DNA of 15,064 nucleotides, taken from Clostridia bacterium. Lineage in GTDB: Bacteria; Bacillota; Clostridia; Oscillospirales; CAG-382. Position numbers and translations under genes: made by a program. Below, in pieces: positions 12,563-15,064 of this stretch (positions are counted from its first letter, which is position 1; every line of letters begins with the position of its first letter). The notes under the pieces were generated by a model that was not told the origin of the DNA, did no database searches, and worked only from the letters and a program-made list of their open reading frames with translations. The stretch covers positions 1 to 15,064 of the forward strand of contig CAAEPN010000230.1 of the NCBI GenBank assembly GCA_900757905.1. Direction: 5' to 3'.

Positions 12563-13684
12563 ATGGAATTCTTGGACAAAATCAGTTTTCTGTACACAGG
12601 CTTTGCCGCGCTTGTTGATTGGCACTATGTGGTCATGTGGCTTATCGGAGGAATACTTATCTATCTTGCTATCAAGAAAGATATGGAACCGACGCTTCTC
12701 TTGCCGCTTGGCTTCGGCACGATTCTCGTCAATATCCCGTTTTCGGGCGCAGTCGGCGATGCCGGCGCACTTACCACGCTTTTCAAAGCCGGTATTTCCA
12801 ACGAGCTGTTTCCGCTTATCCTCTTTATTGGCATCGGTGCGATGATCGACTTCACGCCGCTTCTTGCCAATCCGAAGCTCATGATCTTCGGAGCAGCCGC
12901 TCAGTTCGGCATCTTCTTCACACTTTGCCTTGCTTCTATGTTTTTCCCGATCAACGACGCAGCGTCAATCGGTATTATCGGTGCGGCAGACGGACCGACA
13001 GCCATTGTCGTGGCACAGGCGCTTGATTCGCAGTTTACCGGGGCAATTATGGTCGCGGCGTATTCGTATATGGCGCTTGTACCGATCATCCAGCCACCGG
13101 TCATCAAAATGCTCACTACCAAGAAAGAGCGCCTTATCCGTATGCCGTATGCCAATACCGAGGTTTCGCGCCTTACTAAGATCCTTTTCCCGATTGTCAT
13201 TACTATCATCGCCGGTATTGTCGCTCCCGAATCGGTTTCTCTTATCGGCTTCTTGATGTTCGGTAACCTTATCCGTGAATGCGGCGTACTTGATTCGCTT
13301 TCCGAAACGGCGCAAAAGGTGCTTGCCAACCTTATTACGATCTTCCTTGGCCTTACCATTGCCGTTCAGATGCAGGCAGATAAGTTCCTTCAGCCGGCAA
13401 CGCTTCTCATTCTCGGCCTTGGTCTTTTCGCTTTTATTTTCGATACGGTCGGCGGTGTGCTGTTCGCTAAGTTCTTGAATCTGTTCTTAAAGAATAAGAT
13501 CAATCCGATGATCGGCGCAGCCGGTATCTCGGCTTTCCCGATGTCGGGACGTGTGGTGCATAAAATGGGTCTTGCCGAGGATAAGGGCAACTTCCTTCTC
13601 ATGCATTCGATTGGCGTCAACGTATCCGGACAGATCGCGTCGGTTATTGCCGGCGGTCTGATCCTCAACTTCTTTATGAAATAA
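12563..13684 (+). CDS. Na+-translocating decarboxylase beta subunit (OadB/GcdB/MmdB type)
   Basis: A 373-residue, strongly hydrophobic inner-membrane protein. In oxaloacetate, methylmalonyl-CoA or glutaconyl-CoA decarboxylases this subunit decarboxylates carboxybiotin and exports Na+. Key residues of Klebsiella OadB are kept: the IIGAADGPTAI region with Asp143 (like Asp203), and NPMIGAAGISAFPMSGR with Asn314, Gly318, Ser323 and Arg330 (like Asn373, Gly377, Ser382, Arg389, same spacing). The C-terminal GVNVSGQIASVIAGG is also typical. So the Na+ path looks functional. The ATG at 12563 follows AGGAGTG. It is controlled by the Mn2+-type riboswitch at 12395-12537. No carboxyltransferase or biotin-carrier gene is nearby, which is odd; these may be encoded elsewhere or the protein may have another transport role. 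Confidence 0.93.
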   Translation: MEFLDKISFLYTGFAALVDWHYVVMWLIGGILIYLAIKKDMEPTLLLPLGFGTILVNIPFSGAVGDAGALTTLFKAGISNELFPLILFIGIGAMIDFTPLLANPKLMIFGAAAQFGIFFTLCLASMFFPINDAASIGIIGAADGPTAIVVAQALDSQFTGAIMVAAYSYMALVPIIQPPVIKMLTTKKERLIRMPYANTEVSRLTKILFPIVITIIAGIVAPESVSLIGFLMFGNLIRECGVLDSLSETAQKVLANLITIFLGLTIAVQMQADKFLQPATLLILGLGLFAFIFDTVGGVLFAKFLNLFLKNKINPMIGAAGISAFPMSGRVVHKMGLAEDKGNFLLMHSIGVNVSGQIASVIAGGLILNFFMK

Positions 13685-13696
13685 GGGGAAACGAAA

Positions 13697-13849
13697 ATGG
13701 GAGATATCTTTTTCAAACCAATGGAATTTGTCAATAATCTCATCTATATGGCTGCCGGAATGTTCAGCATTTTGGTCGTTATCGGCGTGATTATCGGCGT
13801 GGTGCTTGTGTTAAACGCACTCACAAAACCCAAAAAAGACAAAGAATAA
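13697..13849 (+). CDS. Small OadG-like single-span membrane protein
   Basis: A 50-residue protein, short of usual gene-calling cut-offs but convincing: ATG 13697 follows AAGGGGA seven bases away, 12 bases after the OadB-like stop, and it ends just before the operon terminator. A hydrophobic helix spans residues 14-41 (YMAAGMFSILVVIGVIIGVV and on), followed by the basic, lysine-rich tail NALTKPKKDKE. This matches the layout of decarboxylase gamma subunits (OadG), which hold the alpha and beta subunits together, but the Pro/His-rich Zn-binding tail of Klebsiella OadG is missing. It is most likely the partner or assembly subunit of the upstream beta subunit. Confidence 0.8.
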   Translation: MGDIFFKPMEFVNNLIYMAAGMFSILVVIGVIIGVVLVLNALTKPKKDKE

Positions 13850-13854
13850 AAGGG

Positions 13855-13884
13855 AAGGACGGTCGGAGCATCCGACCGTCCTTT
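13855..13884. terminator. Bidirectional terminator between the oadB-like operon and nitroreductase
   Basis: A perfect 11-bp stem GGACGGTCGGA / TCCGACCGTCC (13857-13867, 13871-13881) with a GCA loop is extended by AA/TT pairs and followed by TTTG. It sits six bases after the OadG-like stop and 13 bases from the convergent nitroreductase stop. Confidence 0.88.
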
Positions 13885-13896
13885 GTTGCTTTCGTT

Positions 13897-14403
13897 TTAC
13901 AGTATTTTTACGCGGCTTTCGTCATAGTGACCGCGGCATGCCGGTTTCTCCTCCGCCTTTCCGATAACCACAAGCGCGATAGGAGTGGAATCGATACCGA
14001 ACTTTTCGCGGAACATCTGCACCCGTTCAGCGTTCGGGTAAATGCCGCACCAGCATGAACCGTAGCCAAGCTCTAAGCTCTGCAATAGAATATTTTCGAT
14101 AGCTGCACCGCAATCCTGCGGGAAAAAGCCTTTCGCAATGCCGCTTTGCGCTTTCTCGTCAGCACATACCAAAATGCCGAGCGACGCGTCGCGCAAATGC
14201 GAAGCATACGGATGAATCGACAGCGCATCCTCTCTTGCTTTGTCGCTTTGAAGAACAACAAATTCCCACGGACGGGAATTACAGGCGCTCGGTGCGTGCA
14301 TGGCGGCTTCCAGAATGGTGTGTAAATGCTCGTCGGGGATTTTTACCTGTGGCACATATTTGCGAATACTGCGCCGCGCGCGAATGGCTTCGGTTACATT
14401 CAT
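13897..14403 (-). CDS. Nitroreductase-family FMN oxidoreductase
   Basis: A 168-residue homodimeric FMN enzyme of the nitroreductase superfamily, using NAD(P)H to reduce nitroaromatics, quinones or related compounds. N-terminal EAIRARRSIRKY binds the FMN phosphate, HAPSACNSRPWEFVVL (around 36-51) is the classical second signature, and ENILLQSLELGYGSCWCGIYP is the third, from the dimer core. The C-terminus is short, as in the compact clostridial members. The frame is open to 14481, but ATG 14403 with AAAGGAAG upstream gives the normal family start and avoids overlapping the divergent gene. Only 35 bases separate it from the glycosylase gene on the other strand. Confidence 0.93.
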   Translation of the reverse strand: MNVTEAIRARRSIRKYVPQVKIPDEHLHTILEAAMHAPSACNSRPWEFVVLQSDKAREDALSIHPYASHLRDASLGILVCADEKAQSGIAKGFFPQDCGAAIENILLQSLELGYGSCWCGIYPNAERVQMFREKFGIDSTPIALVVIGKAEEKPACRGHYDESRVKIL

Positions 14404-14438
14404 GATGAGACTTCCTTTCTTGATTTTGAGGTGAAAAA

Positions 14439-14918
14439 ATGATTTGTCATCCGTTTCCGCCGATATACGACGGAAATTCACGAATTCTTATTTTAGGCAG
14501 CTTTCCGTCGGTCAAATCGCGTGAACAGCTGTTTTTCTACGGGCATCCGCAAAACCGCTTCTGGCGCGTGACGGCGGCAGTTTACGGCTCGGAAGCGCCG
14601 GGTACGATTCCGGAAAAGAAGGAATTCTTGCTGTCGCACGGCATCGCGCTGTGGGATGTGATCGCGTCCTGCGAGATTACTGGCAGCTCGGACAGCAGCA
14701 TTAAAAACGTGGCGGTCAACGACCTTTCACCGATTTTCGCGGCTTCCGATATCAAGTGGATATTCGTCAATGGTCAGACGGCCAAGCGCTTTTATGACCG
14801 CTATACAAAACCGCTTGTCGGACGTGAAGCGGCAGTTCTTCCGTCCACATCACCGGCCAATGCCGCATGGACGTTTGATAAGCTTGTGACAGCGTGGCAG
14901 ATAATTAAGACATGTTAA
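14439..14918 (+). CDS. Hypoxanthine (deoxyinosine)-DNA glycosylase-like protein, UDG superfamily
   Basis: A 159-residue DNA repair enzyme of the uracil-DNA glycosylase superfamily, closest to the small hypoxanthine-DNA glycosylases (family 6, related to Mug). It would remove deaminated adenine from DNA. HPFPPIYDGNSRILILGSFPSVKSRE (residues 4-29) holds motif 1, FFYGHPQNRFWRV follows as the conserved Asn-Arg-Phe-Trp block, GIALWDVIASCEITGSSDSSI is the inter-motif strand and helix, and LPSTSPANAAW (134-144) is motif 2. Length is normal. ATG 14439 follows GAGGTG. It is transcribed away from the nitroreductase and ends at a hairpin terminator that begins at its stop codon. Calling it a G/T-U mismatch glycosylase (Mug) is the alternative, less likely. 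Confidence 0.9.
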   Translation: MICHPFPPIYDGNSRILILGSFPSVKSREQLFFYGHPQNRFWRVTAAVYGSEAPGTIPEKKEFLLSHGIALWDVIASCEITGSSDSSIKNVAVNDLSPIFAASDIKWIFVNGQTAKRFYDRYTKPLVGREAAVLPSTSPANAAWTFDKLVTAWQIIKTC

Positions 14919-14942
14919 AAAACGGGCATACACCCGTTTTTC
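14917..14942 (+). terminator. Terminator of the DNA glycosylase gene
   Basis: The stem AAAAACGGG / CCCGTTTTT with a 6-base CATACA loop begins inside the TAA stop codon and ends in a T run, so it is tightly coupled to the end of the gene. Confidence 0.88.
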
Positions 14943-15000
14943 AGACTGCTGCAAAAGTCTATAAGGCTTTTCGGGCGAAGCCCGATTTCAATAAAAATCC

Positions 15001-15033
15001 GAAAAATCCGGGGACATGCGCCACGGATTTTTC
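15001..15033. terminator. Terminator-like hairpin near the right edge
   Basis: A perfect 10-bp stem GAAAAATCCG / CGGATTTTTC encloses a 13-base loop. Both sides are A/T-flanked, and on the minus strand it is followed by a second TTTTT, so it may end a minus-strand gene that begins beyond the window. The 123 bases from 14942 to the edge also hold a small CGGGC-GAA-GCCCG-type hairpin (near 14972) and no recognised gene. Confidence 0.6.
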
Positions 15034-15064
15034 TCCGATAGATTCGCGAGTGTCGAAAAGCGGA

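Noticed and set aside
12507..12845. Open frame on the plus strand in another frame over the OadB-like start
   Set aside because: It begins inside the riboswitch terminator and is a shadow of the OadB-like gene; the membrane protein frame has the ribosome site and conserved motifs.
14942..15064. Open minus-strand frame reaching the right edge
   Set aside because: No family resemblance, it crosses two hairpins including a terminator, and is too short to judge.

Overview
The window looks like chromosomal DNA of an anaerobic, gut-type Firmicute (class Clostridia). Supporting this are consensus TTGACA/TATAAT promoters with 17-base spacers, AGGAGG-type ribosome binding sites, a bacterial pyruvate phosphate dikinase, a stand-alone QueH-type epoxyqueuosine reductase, and a Na+-decarboxylase membrane subunit. 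Genus cannot be fixed from the sequence.

Layout. (1) 1-2047: 3' three quarters of ppdK, ending at a strong terminator. (2) 2051-5950, minus strand: a seven-gene operon led by a TetR repressor. Its consensus promoter carries two inverted copies of a palindrome, so it is probably autoregulated. After tetR come a flavodoxin-like protein, a small Zn-ribbon protein, a four-helix membrane protein, a DUF998-like membrane protein, a GNAT acetyltransferase, and a Vat/CatB-like acetyltransferase split by a one-base frameshift in an A6 tract. (3) 6045-6883: queH with its own promoter, sharing a terminator with a convergent XRE-family regulator (6894-8000). (4) 8017-8544: non-coding and hairpin-rich, including a row of stem-loops each followed by TTTCAC. 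(5) 8545-10737: an AT-richer segment with a nucleoside hydrolase-ribokinase pair (nucleoside to base plus ribose, then ribose 5-phosphate), butted against a truncated serine recombinase. A tRNA T-arm-like scrap and an intact tRNA-Gln(CTG) follow. This looks like the scar of a mobile element. (6) 11098-12255: a Gfo/Idh/MocA oxidoreductase. (7) 12341-13884: a promoter, a yybP-ykoY-like (Mn2+) riboswitch whose P1 strand is shared with a 17-bp intrinsic terminator, then an OadB-type beta subunit and a 50-residue OadG-like partner, with no catalytic or biotin subunit. (8) 13897-14941: a nitroreductase divergent from a hypoxanthine-DNA glycosylase-like gene.

The most notable system is region 7. The leader is built as a genetic ON switch, and its class normally controls Mn2+ efflux or metalation genes, yet here it drives the membrane half of a sodium-pumping decarboxylase. 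Second is the TetR operon with its double operator. Third is the recombinase, tRNA and nucleoside-salvage junction, where the promoter of the imported operon lies inside the broken recombinase frame.
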